From an uncultured Clostridia bacterium (GTDB lineage: Bacteria; Bacillota; Clostridia; Christensenellales; UBA3700): DNA of 13,355 nt. The translations under genes were made by a program, and so were the position numbers. Below the pieces are notes generated by a model, which was not told the DNA's origin, made no database searches, and was given only the letters and a program-made list of their open reading frames with translations. The stretch is taken from NCBI GenBank assembly GCA_947176975.1, contig CAMWSW010000008.1, forward strand, positions 1-13,355, read 5' to 3'. Of the stretch, positions 1 to 7,073 are shown piece after piece; position 1 is the stretch's first letter; each line of letters begins with the position of its first letter.

Positions 1-699
1 CCCGTCGCCTATGATAGTACAGTTAACTTCTTCGACAGAATAATTTTTGGGGATGACTATATCCTTTTTGAGAGTATATTCCTTGTCGGAAGCAAAGTCT
101 ATTTGTTTGAGTTTCGTCACTTCACCCTCGATAGGTTTGGGCATAATCGAAACGACGGTGACGGGTCCTCCGACGACGATAAGCAGCGACAGTACCACGC
201 AAAGACATATCGTGGCAATTTTCTTTTTTTCACGATAACTCAACGGGCGTCTGTCGATAATGATTTTATTCCCCTCGAATCTCACACCCAAAGAATATTT
301 GATATAGTATATGGATTTAAGCCGTCCTTTTACCGCAGGAGAAGGCATAGTCATTGGATATACTTTCTTCAAATGATTAGTCTTGTCCAATATCAAAAGC
401 ATTTCGAGAGGAGATACAACCTCGTTGAAATAAAGTCTCAAGCACTTACCTGCTTTGGATGAAAATTTATTAGAAACCTCTATAGGTTCGCTTAACACCT
501 TGAAATTGGTGATTGTCAAAAAAGATTGTTCGTATTTGGCAAGTATCTTGCGCGATTTATAGAGATACGTCAAAGAAAGCGTGGGGAATCTTCCCAAACG
601 GCAAGCTCCGCATTGATTACTCTCCATCAATGCGTCAAAGGCTTTGATATCGTCGTTTTTTATAGCCTGCAACAAGCTTCCTTCGAGTGATTGTCCCAT
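1..699 (-). CDS. Single-pass membrane protein, 3' end outside window; cytosolic N-terminal domain, possible external beta-helix
   Basis: The reading frame is open from ATG at 699 to the window edge (233 codons, no stop), so the C-terminus is missing. Seen: a mainly soluble N-terminal part of about 165 residues whose first helices (residues 7-27, AIKNDDIKAFDALME) resemble an ankyrin-type helix pair; a CxxC pair (C30, C33); a basic stretch (YREKKK, about 161-166); and one strong hydrophobic helix at about 168-190. The remaining 40 residues end in a YTLKKDIVIP...CTIIGDG pattern, which resembles the first turn of GLUG-type or other right-handed beta-helix repeats. The inferred topology is N-terminus inside and C-terminus outside. 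The gene starts within the stop codon of the coiled-coil gene (TAATG) behind a weak purine-rich AAGAAG, so it is probably translationally coupled and the last visible member of the operon. I do not recognise the family; function is unknown. Confidence 0.75.
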   Translation of the reverse strand, partial: MGQSLEGSLLQAIKNDDIKAFDALMESNQCGACRLGRFPTLSLTYLYKSRKILAKYEQSFLTITNFKVLSEPIEVSNKFSSKAGKCLRLYFNEVVSPLEMLLILDKTNHLKKVYPMTMPSPAVKGRLKSIYYIKYSLGVRFEGNKIIIDRRPLSYREKKKIATICLCVVLSLLIVVGGPVTVVSIMPKPIEGEVTKLKQIDFASDKEYTLKKDIVIPKNYSVEEVNCTIIGDG

Positions 700-1415
700 T
701 ACTTCTTCTTAATCTTTACCTTTCTGTCTTCCGCCCATTTGTCAAACGCGTCAAACAAATATTCTTCATTGACTGCGCTACCCTCGACGAGCTTTTTCAA
801 AAGCTCAGACGTCTTTGAAAATTCCTCAATAAGAATAGCGATATCCTTGCCCTGCGCTGCGACCGCCGTGGACAGTTCTTCGTTTTCTTTGCGAATATTC
901 TCAATTTTGTCGGCGTTTTGTTTCAATACCGACGCGATATCCTTGTTGATAAAGTCGCTGATTTTCTCGACGTTCTTATTGTAACCGTCGAGAGATTTTT
1001 GCAATTCTTTGAGATTGTAAGACGAACGCTTTTCGGCAATCAGCGTATCAATCTGCGCAAGCTTATTCTCCGCGCTCTTCTCAATATTGCCAAGCGTATC
1101 AAGTCTGCTCACAACCTCTGAAAATCTCGACGACATATCGTTGACGGCTTGCGCGTATTTCTCGCTCGACGAGGCGTACTCCTCTATTCTTCTGCCGAGT
1201 TCCTGTCCGCTCTTTGCCTGCGCGTTGATAGTGGTGTGCACCTTTTCGAGTTGGCTCGTCGCGTTGCCCGAAAAACTCTTGGTAAGGACGTCAAGGTCGT
1301 TTCTTATCTCTTCATACGCCTTGCTGACAGAATGCAAACTGTCTTGCAAAGGCGCAATCAAATTGCGGTATGCTATAAAGCTGTCAATAAGTTCTTTAAT
1401 GGAATTATCGTTCAT
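699..1415 (-). CDS. Coiled-coil protein of unknown function
   Basis: This is a 238-residue soluble protein with no signal peptide or membrane segment. Nearly the whole length is charged, helical, heptad-like sequence rich in Glu, Lys, Ser, Ala and Leu (about residues 5-215), with a break near the middle (about 125-135). It ends in a very basic tail (KVKIKKK). The pattern suggests a long dimeric or trimeric coiled coil of the kind seen in structural, tethering or chemoreceptor-like proteins; no enzyme motif is visible. The ATG overlaps the TGA of the helicase gene (ATGA) and has GAGGA about nine bases upstream. Its stop overlaps the start of the membrane protein gene. The context suggests a linker or scaffold between the cytosolic helicase and the membrane protein, which is inference only. 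Confidence 0.8.
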   Translation of the reverse strand: MNDNSIKELIDSFIAYRNLIAPLQDSLHSVSKAYEEIRNDLDVLTKSFSGNATSQLEKVHTTINAQAKSGQELGRRIEEYASSSEKYAQAVNDMSSRFSEVVSRLDTLGNIEKSAENKLAQIDTLIAEKRSSYNLKELQKSLDGYNKNVEKISDFINKDIASVLKQNADKIENIRKENEELSTAVAAQGKDIAILIEEFSKTSELLKKLVEGSAVNEEYLFDAFDKWAEDRKVKIKKK

Positions 1416-3799
1416 TGTCTCTTCCTCTTCATATTTGCGTTTACGGCTTTGAAATTTGCCGCTATATCACTGCAATCTCTGCTCAGTGTATCAAGTATTA
1501 TTTTCGTCGCTACATCGTTGTCCTCGACCAAGGGATAAAAACGCACGATTTCCGGATCTAACGCTCCGCCGCCCTTTTGGCAAGCGTCCATCAACGGGAA
1601 CAACTTCTCGTCGCCCGACATAGTGAACATTTCACGCGCCTCGTCGTCCATACCCTGTCTCCAATACTCTACGCCCGCGTCGCGAATCTTGCCGTATCGC
1701 AAGTATTTCTCGTGTACGGATATATAGACAAGCTTCTTTCTGCGAAGTTCGTCCGAAGACAGCCTGTCCGCAGTATTGCGCGCATTCTCGTACTGCTCGA
1801 GCGAACAGAACTTCTCAATACGCTCGACGAATTCATCGTCGTCTATCTCTATTCTGCCCGCAATATCTTTCAAATACGCAAGCGCGCCGTCTTTATTCTT
1901 TCTCTCAAAACACTCGTTGAAAAGCGAATTGAAATTCTCGGGATATTCCGACTCGGCGACGAATAGATACTGCTTTGCGCGGGATATGCCGACGTAAAAC
2001 AAATTGAAGTAGTATCTGAATACAGAATTCTCGTCCGCAGTCTTTCTATTGAGCGACATATTGTGAAGATATCGCCACTTGTCGATATTGTCGCTCAACA
2101 CGTCGGCAAGGATTACGGTATTACGCTCCAAGCCCTTTGCCTCGGCTACGGTGAGGATTTCTATTTTGCCGAGAGCCTTTCTCAACTGTTCTTTCTTCTT
2201 CTGCGCAGCTACGACAACGGTGACGTTCTCGAATCTCTTTTCGCCGAGGGAATAAACGAAATTTTTATCCTTTACCAACACAGCCGACGACGGAAGAGGC
2301 GACGCAACGCTTTCACCTTTCAAAACGAAACTGTGCGTGCCGAATCTCTGCATATTCATTTCGCCGAGCTTTTGAGCAATCTTTTCTATCCTTTCCGTAC
2401 TGCGATAATTGTGCGTAAGTTGATTTACTCCCGTGACGTCGCCGTACATAATGCGCTTTAAATATCCAAAATTGAAATACGACGGATTTATCATCTGCAA
2501 AGCGTCGCCCACGCAGAACAACTTGCGGCACAGCTTTTTCATAAGACACAGATTCACCTGAGTGAAGTCTTGCACTTCGTCTATTACGCCGACGGAGTAC
2601 TTGGGCGTCGAAACTTTATTCAAGATTTCTCGGCTCATAAGATTGTTGTCGGTAAGCCCTTGTCTTTTCAAAAACTCGCTATAGTCAGTCGCAATAGAAT
2701 ATATGATTTCGCACTCACGGCGCGTAAAGCTGTCGCTTCTTGCCTCGATATATTCCTCTTTGCCCATCATATCGCGTGGCTCGTCGAGTTCGTACTTGCC
2801 GAAAATCATTCCGTATATCTCTTTGTAGATTATCTCGGGCGCGATATGCTTTATTCTCTCAAGCGCGCCGGAAAGACGGTAATTCTTTCCCGTACCTAAA
2901 TATTCTCTTAAAAATACGCTTTCGCCGGCTACTCGCTTTGATTCAAAAGTTTGGGTGTATATATCTTCTATCAAAAGATACTCTACTTTCTCTTTCAAAA
3001 ACGTAGATATACGCTTCAACGCCGATATTATTTCTCCGTCCTCGTCGACGGAAAAGAGAATCCCCAGCTTGTTCTCCACAGCCTTTTTGTGATCTCTGTC
3101 AAGAAATACTACGTTGCCGCTTTCATACGCGGATATAAAGCCGTCGATATTCTTTGAAAACAACTCCACTCGGTTGCGCGTCTCCGTCAAAAGTCCGCGT
3201 GAAAACGTCGTGTACAACACCGCTCCGCGATAATTGCGACAGGCGCAATATACGATCTTTTCAACGCAAACGTTGGTCTTTCCGCTACCCGCAACGCCCT
3301 GCACGAGCATATTGGCGTCTTCGGTCTCGACGATTTTACGTTGAGTCTCGTTGAGATAAGGAAAATTGACAATACCGTCCGAACCCGATACGAGATACAA
3401 TCTCGTCAAATCTTCTTGCGTAACTGCGTCGTCGGTGTTTCTCAAAGCTAATTCAAGCTTATTAGCATTTGAAATATACTCTCCGAGGCGTCTGTCAATT
3501 CCGCCTTCGGCAGGATTGGCGCTTAAGAATTTATAGAATACTATATCTCCGTCAAAAAGTCTTTTGTCATCTATCTTACGGCAAAAGAAAAGAGTATAAA
3601 GTCCGTCTTGCGTCTGCGCGGTAAAACAACCGTCATCGAGCGCAATATCCTCTCTGAATATACCTTCGGCAATACGTGAGATAAACGCGTCAATTGCAAT
3701 TATCTTGCGCGTCATCGTCACAAGCCCTTCAGTCTTGTAGACTCTCTTGCTTGAAGATAGGGCTATCTTTTTTGTGTCTGCCGTAATATTGTGTATCAT
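1412..3799 (-). CDS. SF1 UvrD/HelD-like helicase with unusual N- and C-terminal regions
   Basis: This is a 795-residue ATP-dependent superfamily 1 helicase or translocase. Motifs seen in order: Q-motif (LNETQRKIV, Q153), Walker A GVAGSGKT (168-175), Walker B DEVQDF (407-412), motif III GDALQ (431-435), motif IV NYRST (464-468), motif V TVAEAKGLE (550-558) and motif VI VGISRAK (603-609). All catalytic positions look intact. Residues 1-140 precede the helicase core and match no domain I know. About 620-795 forms a helical, TPR-like tail ending in KRKRQ. No nuclease motif is visible. Whether it acts on DNA, RNA or RNA polymerase (as HelD does) cannot be told. The listed ATG overlaps the upstream TGA (ATGA) but lacks a clear Shine-Dalgarno. 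An alternative ATG at 3715 (residue 29) has AAGGG nine bases upstream and may be the true start. Confidence 0.88.
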   Translation of the reverse strand: MIHNITADTKKIALSSSKRVYKTEGLVTMTRKIIAIDAFISRIAEGIFREDIALDDGCFTAQTQDGLYTLFFCRKIDDKRLFDGDIVFYKFLSANPAEGGIDRRLGEYISNANKLELALRNTDDAVTQEDLTRLYLVSGSDGIVNFPYLNETQRKIVETEDANMLVQGVAGSGKTNVCVEKIVYCACRNYRGAVLYTTFSRGLLTETRNRVELFSKNIDGFISAYESGNVVFLDRDHKKAVENKLGILFSVDEDGEIISALKRISTFLKEKVEYLLIEDIYTQTFESKRVAGESVFLREYLGTGKNYRLSGALERIKHIAPEIIYKEIYGMIFGKYELDEPRDMMGKEEYIEARSDSFTRRECEIIYSIATDYSEFLKRQGLTDNNLMSREILNKVSTPKYSVGVIDEVQDFTQVNLCLMKKLCRKLFCVGDALQMINPSYFNFGYLKRIMYGDVTGVNQLTHNYRSTERIEKIAQKLGEMNMQRFGTHSFVLKGESVASPLPSSAVLVKDKNFVYSLGEKRFENVTVVVAAQKKKEQLRKALGKIEILTVAEAKGLERNTVILADVLSDNIDKWRYLHNMSLNRKTADENSVFRYYFNLFYVGISRAKQYLFVAESEYPENFNSLFNECFERKNKDGALAYLKDIAGRIEIDDDEFVERIEKFCSLEQYENARNTADRLSSDELRRKKLVYISVHEKYLRYGKIRDAGVEYWRQGMDDEAREMFTMSGDEKLFPLMDACQKGGGALDPEIVRFYPLVEDNDVATKIILDTLSRDCSDIAANFKAVNANMKRKRQ

Positions 3800-4803
3800 A
3801 ATGCTATAAGTCCGTTGATATATAAGGTGAACTGAGCGTCTGTGAACGGAAACGGTATTTTTGAAAAGGCTTTGAGCCGCGTATCCGTCATAGTCGCACT
3901 CGACGCGTCAAAAGATATGGGCGTGTTCTTCTTTGAATATTGCGCAGAAATATCAACTTCCATACGTTGTTTTTCAGACTGCAAATTCATATCTTTCAAC
4001 TTCTTTTCTATGTTCTCCAAAGCGCGTTTCTTATTCTTGAGTTGAGACCGCTCGTCTTGACATACGACGACTATCCCCGTAGGCAAATGCGTCACGCGCA
4101 CTGCCGTCTCCACCTTGTTGATATTCTGACCGCCTGCGCCGTGAGAATGAAATACGTCTATCTTCAAATCGCTCTCTTGCAACTTCTCCACCTTTGCGGC
4201 GGGTGTCACTGCAAAGCACAATTCTTGGCTCTTTGACGGCGCAATATATACTTTGTGCGCGCCGATAAGCGGCGTAAGTCTCGTGAGTACGTCCACTCCT
4301 TCCGCAACGAAAGAAATTTCCTCGACGTATCCGCCCTTTGCCGTCACCGTATTTTCATCTTCGATTTTTGCTCCGCGAGAAAGCAAATCACCCTTTATAA
4401 GAGAATACAACGTCACGCCGAATTTGTACGAACCTTCTTTGAATTTCATCCTGCAATACGCCGTCTCTTCCGTACGTTTGCAACCAAGCGCGTCGGCAAG
4501 CGACGCAGACAATTTCGACGCCCTTATTTTCAACGTGGAAATCTCTTCAAATATCGTTTTGCGTTCTTCAATCGAATCAATATCGGAAAGCAATTCGTAA
4601 TAAGCCTTTTCCTCTTGAAGTACAGATTTCAAATCGGAAAGTTTGTCCTTGAGAAATTTGAGATTGTTGTACTTGGATAATACCGACAAATAGTACGCCT
4701 TATCGGCTTGTACCTCGGGATATTCCAAAAGTTCTTCAGTTTCGTCAAAGCAATCAAGCGCTCTTTCCGCCGCGCCGATAATGTCGCCGTAAATACCGTA
4801 CAT
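3796..4803 (-). CDS. Divergent class I release-factor-like protein (RF2-related, GGQ intact, stop-reading residues changed)
   Basis: This 335-residue protein has the class I release factor layout: a helical N-terminal domain (about 1-110), a codon-recognition-like domain, and the GGQ domain. The motif SHGAGGQNINK (GGQ at 224-226) and the following THLPTGIVVVCQDERSQLKNKK (239-259) are almost canonical, so peptidyl-tRNA hydrolysis should be possible. The recognition loop aligns without gaps to RF2: the SPF tripeptide becomes TPL (177-179), and the downstream His-Thr-Ser that contacts the stop codon becomes Tyr186-Ile187-Ala188. It is also shorter than RF1/RF2 (about 360-370). It is therefore unlikely to be the housekeeping PrfB; a rescue or specialised factor is more plausible (inference). 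A TAA lies four codons before the ATG, which rules out a longer N-terminus; there is no RF2-type frameshift site. No strong Shine-Dalgarno is seen. It lies 31 bases after the hydratase beta subunit and overlaps the helicase gene by four bases. Confidence 0.85.
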   Translation of the reverse strand: MYGIYGDIIGAAERALDCFDETEELLEYPEVQADKAYYLSVLSKYNNLKFLKDKLSDLKSVLQEEKAYYELLSDIDSIEERKTIFEEISTLKIRASKLSASLADALGCKRTEETAYCRMKFKEGSYKFGVTLYSLIKGDLLSRGAKIEDENTVTAKGGYVEEISFVAEGVDVLTRLTPLIGAHKVYIAPSKSQELCFAVTPAAKVEKLQESDLKIDVFHSHGAGGQNINKVETAVRVTHLPTGIVVVCQDERSQLKNKKRALENIEKKLKDMNLQSEKQRMEVDISAQYSKKNTPISFDASSATMTDTRLKAFSKIPFPFTDAQFTLYINGLIAL

Positions 4804-4834
4804 ATAGTAATTTTAACATTTTTTAGCAATTAAG

Positions 4835-5356
4835 TCAATAAATGCTGTTACCTTTGCTGTCTATTGCCACTACCACAGGGAAATCTTTGACGGTTATTCT
4901 GCGCACGGCTTCCGTGCCGAGATCTTCAAAATAAAGCACTTCCGCCTTTTGAATACATTTGCTGTAGATTGCGCCCGCTCCGCCTATTGCGGCAAAATAT
5001 ACGCAGCCGTTGCGTTTAAAAGCATCTATGCTTGCCTCGTCGCGTTTGCCCTTGCCTATCTGCGCCGACAAGCCGTGGTCTAGCATATACGGCGTGTACT
5101 TGTCCATTCTGCAAGAAGTCGTAGGTCCTGCGCTACCCAATACTTCGCCGTTCCTTGCGGGACAAGGTCCCATAAAGTATATCGTTTCGCCTGCGTAATC
5201 AAATGCCTGATTGCCGTCCAAAATGCTTTGATAAAGTCGCTTGTGTCCTGCGTCTCTGAATACGAGCATATCGCCGTCGAGTTGTACCATATCCCCGACT
5301 TTCAAATTCTTCATTGCCTCTTTCGTCAAAGGCAAATTCAACTTAATCACCGACAT
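4835..5356 (-). CDS. Fe-S fumarate/L(+)-tartrate hydratase, beta subunit
   Basis: This 173-residue protein corresponds to the C-terminal domain of class I fumarases and to TtdB-type beta subunits. With the alpha subunit it reversibly hydrates fumarate to malate, or dehydrates a related hydroxy acid. Typical segments are YFMGPCPA, GSAGPTTSCRMDKYTPYML (about 75-93), the IGKG loop and YFAAIGGAGA (about 119-128), all of which look intact. Length is normal for the separate subunit. The start is clear: AAGGAGGG sits five bases before the ATG, and the gene overlaps the end of the alpha subunit by 14 bases, so the two are translated in step. Fumarase and tartrate dehydratase cannot be told apart from sequence alone; in a Clostridia-like genome fumarase is the likelier role. 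Confidence 0.93.
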   Translation of the reverse strand: MSVIKLNLPLTKEAMKNLKVGDMVQLDGDMLVFRDAGHKRLYQSILDGNQAFDYAGETIYFMGPCPARNGEVLGSAGPTTSCRMDKYTPYMLDHGLSAQIGKGKRDEASIDAFKRNGCVYFAAIGGAGAIYSKCIQKAEVLYFEDLGTEAVRRITVKDFPVVVAIDSKGNSIY

Positions 5357-6209
5357 AGATTCCCTCCTTTGCTGCCTCTACGGTAAATTCGCAAGAGCGC
5401 GAACAGTGGCAAAGCACGTTGATTGCCACGGGCAATGAAGATATATGTGTGGGATAACTCTCAATAAATACTCCGAGCGCACTCGTCTTTCCGCCAAATC
5501 CTTGCGCTCCAATTCCCAATTCGTTTATCTTGCCTAGCAACTGCTTCTCCAATTCGTCAAGATGAGGTATTGGATTACTGCTTCCTATCTTTCGGAATAA
5601 AGCGTGCTTGGACATAAGGCAAGCCTTCTCAAGCGTACCCCCGAGTCCTACGCCTAGTATCACGGGCGGACAGGGATTGCTTCCTGCGACTTTCGCCGTC
5701 TCGACGATAAGTCTCTTTGCCTCTTCAAGACCTTGCGCGGGATTGAGCAGATATACCTTGGACATATTCTCGCTTCCAAATCCCTTGAGCATTATCTCCA
5801 CTTTGACATTGGTTCCGTCAACGAAACTCGTATGCACTACCGACGGCGTGTTGGTCTTGGTATTGACTCTCGTCACTGGGTCAAGCACCGATTTTCTCAA
5901 CGTGACGTACGCCTCTTCGACGGCATCGTCTATCGCCTCTTGCAACAACTTGCCTGTAAGTATCACTTCTTTGCCTATCTCGACGAATACGACTACCATG
6001 CCCGTGTCTTGGCATACAGGGCGATGCTCGGCTATTGCAAGGTCGATATTGTCGTTCATTACTTTGAGAGCGAATCTTGCCGTGTCGTTTTGTTCAATCT
6101 CATAAGCATTCTTGAGAGCTACTCGGCAACTTGGCTCGACTTCGCAGGAAATTTTGTCTATTGCCTGCTTGATTTTTTGCGCTATTACTTGCGTATCTAT
6201 CTTGTACAT
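5343..6209 (-). CDS. Fe-S fumarate/L(+)-tartrate hydratase, alpha subunit
   Basis: This 288-residue alpha subunit of a class I, [4Fe-4S], oxygen-sensitive hydratase acts with the beta subunit encoded just downstream. The three cluster cysteines appear to be C66 (CQDTG), C180 (GSNPCPP) and C267 (VLCHCSRSC); their spacing matches E. coli FumA C105/C224/C318 as I remember it. Two additional cysteines (C269 and C273) crowd the last ligand, where many homologues carry Ala and other residues. The frame can be extended to a GTG at 6215, but ATG at 6209 is preferred: AGAGG lies five bases before it and would overlap the GTG. It is the first gene of the minus-strand operon; the predicted transcript begins near 6220, giving a leader of only about 11 bases. 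Fumarase is the likelier function. Confidence 0.93.
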   Translation of the reverse strand: MYKIDTQVIAQKIKQAIDKISCEVEPSCRVALKNAYEIEQNDTARFALKVMNDNIDLAIAEHRPVCQDTGMVVVFVEIGKEVILTGKLLQEAIDDAVEEAYVTLRKSVLDPVTRVNTKTNTPSVVHTSFVDGTNVKVEIMLKGFGSENMSKVYLLNPAQGLEEAKRLIVETAKVAGSNPCPPVILGVGLGGTLEKACLMSKHALFRKIGSSNPIPHLDELEKQLLGKINELGIGAQGFGGKTSALGVFIESYPTHISSLPVAINVLCHCSRSCEFTVEAAKEGIYVGD

Positions 6210-6226
6210 ATGCACCTCTTTGCCTA

Positions 6227-6275
6227 CATTTTACCATAATATCGTTTGTATATACAATAAATTTATGGTAAAATG
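6227..6275. promoter_or_regulatory. Symmetric divergent promoter between the hydratase operon and walJ
   Basis: A perfect 13-bp inverted repeat (CATTTTACCATAA at 6227-6239, its complement at 6263-6275) flanks a 12-bp palindrome TTGTATATACAA (6246-6257) with almost the same centre. Read rightward it gives -35 TTGTAT (6246-6251), 17 bp, -10 TAAAAT (6269-6274). Read leftward it gives -35 TTGTAT (6257-6252), 18 bp, -10 TAAAAT (6233-6228). The two -35 boxes share the palindrome, so one symmetric element probably drives both operons with overlapping polymerase sites. The outer repeat could also be a repressor operator. Start sites are predicted near 6281-6282 (plus) and 6220 (minus). This is motif-based prediction only. 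Confidence 0.72.
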
Positions 6276-6281
6276 TTTTGT

Positions 6282-7058
6282 ATGGAGTTTTGTAATCTTG
6301 CAAGCGGAAGTCGCGGAAACTGCACCGTAATATCCACCGACCGCGTCAATATTATGATTGACGACGGGTTGAATTTACGCGCGTTGACGGAAAGAGCAAG
6401 ACTTGCCAATATAGACCTATCCACAATCGACGCGATTCTCATCACGCACGAGCATACAGATCACGTCAAAGGCATTGCAAGTTTTTGCAAAAAATACTCC
6501 GTACCAGTATACTGTCACGCTGAGAGCAAAGAATTTCTCGAGCCGATGATATATCCATACGTCCTTGATACTGATATGGACTCGCCTTTTGAGCTTGGCG
6601 ATTTGACGATTACGCCATTTCGTCTGCCCCACGATTCCAATTACAATCTAGGATACAAGATAACTCAAGGCAAAAGCGTAATATCAATCGCCACCGACTT
6701 GGGTTTTGTCAGCGAAGGCACGCTGGAAAAACTCAAAGGAAGCGACTTCGTGATGTTGGAGTCAAATCACGATATAGATATGTTGAGAGAAGGCGAATAT
6801 CCATTCATACTAAAACAGCGTATTATGGGCAAAAACGGACACCTCTCCAACGACGACTGCGCTCAAGCAGTCTTAGAACTTGCGCGAAACGGAACCAAGA
6901 GATTCTTGCTTGCGCACCTTTCGCAAGACAACAACACCCCCGAGCTTGCCTTTGACTGCACGGCAAAAAATCTCGAAAAAAACTATTTCACAGAAGGACA
7001 GGACGTCTTCGTGGATTTAGCAAATCAATATAAATCAACGCGCAAATTCAAAATATAA
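6282..7058 (+). CDS. walJ: MBL-fold metallohydrolase, WalJ/YycJ family
   Basis: This 258-residue metallo-beta-lactamase-fold protein belongs to the family of WalJ (YycJ), a nuclease-like protein encoded near the WalRK regulators in Bacillota. Motifs: LASGSRGN near the N-terminus, THEHTDH (55-61), LPHDS with H117, ATDLG with D139, GHLSN (186-190) and AHLSQDNN (211-218). The metal-binding set is complete. An upstream in-frame ATG exists at 6273, but it lies inside the predicted -10 box, and family members begin at the MxFCxLASGS motif, so 6282 is chosen. No Shine-Dalgarno precedes it and the predicted transcript starts at or next to this ATG, so the message is probably leaderless. Neighbours fit: rlmH lies two genes downstream, as walJ and rlmH are near one another in many Bacillota. 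Confidence 0.92.
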   Translation: MEFCNLASGSRGNCTVISTDRVNIMIDDGLNLRALTERARLANIDLSTIDAILITHEHTDHVKGIASFCKKYSVPVYCHAESKEFLEPMIYPYVLDTDMDSPFELGDLTITPFRLPHDSNYNLGYKITQGKSVISIATDLGFVSEGTLEKLKGSDFVMLESNHDIDMLREGEYPFILKQRIMGKNGHLSNDDCAQAVLELARNGTKRFLLAHLSQDNNTPELAFDCTAKNLEKNYFTEGQDVFVDLANQYKSTRKFKI

Positions 7059-7073
7059 GACGCACGAGGCATT

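Noticed and set aside
1087..4680. Many 60-140 codon frames opposite the helicase and RF-like genes
   Set aside because: All lie within genes with clear protein motifs on the minus strand and lack ribosome binding sites.
3796..4803. Housekeeping PrfB (RF2)
   Set aside because: SPF and HTS are changed, the protein is short, and the typical RF2 frameshift site is absent; it is called only release-factor-like.
4804..4834. Possible promoter for the RF-like gene (TTGCTA, TAAAAT, TACTAT)
   Set aside because: The spacing is wrong for any pair of boxes in this AT-rich gap, so co-transcription with the hydratase genes is more likely.
6273..6281. Upstream ATG of walJ at 6273
   Set aside because: It overlaps the predicted -10 box and adds three residues not found in the family.
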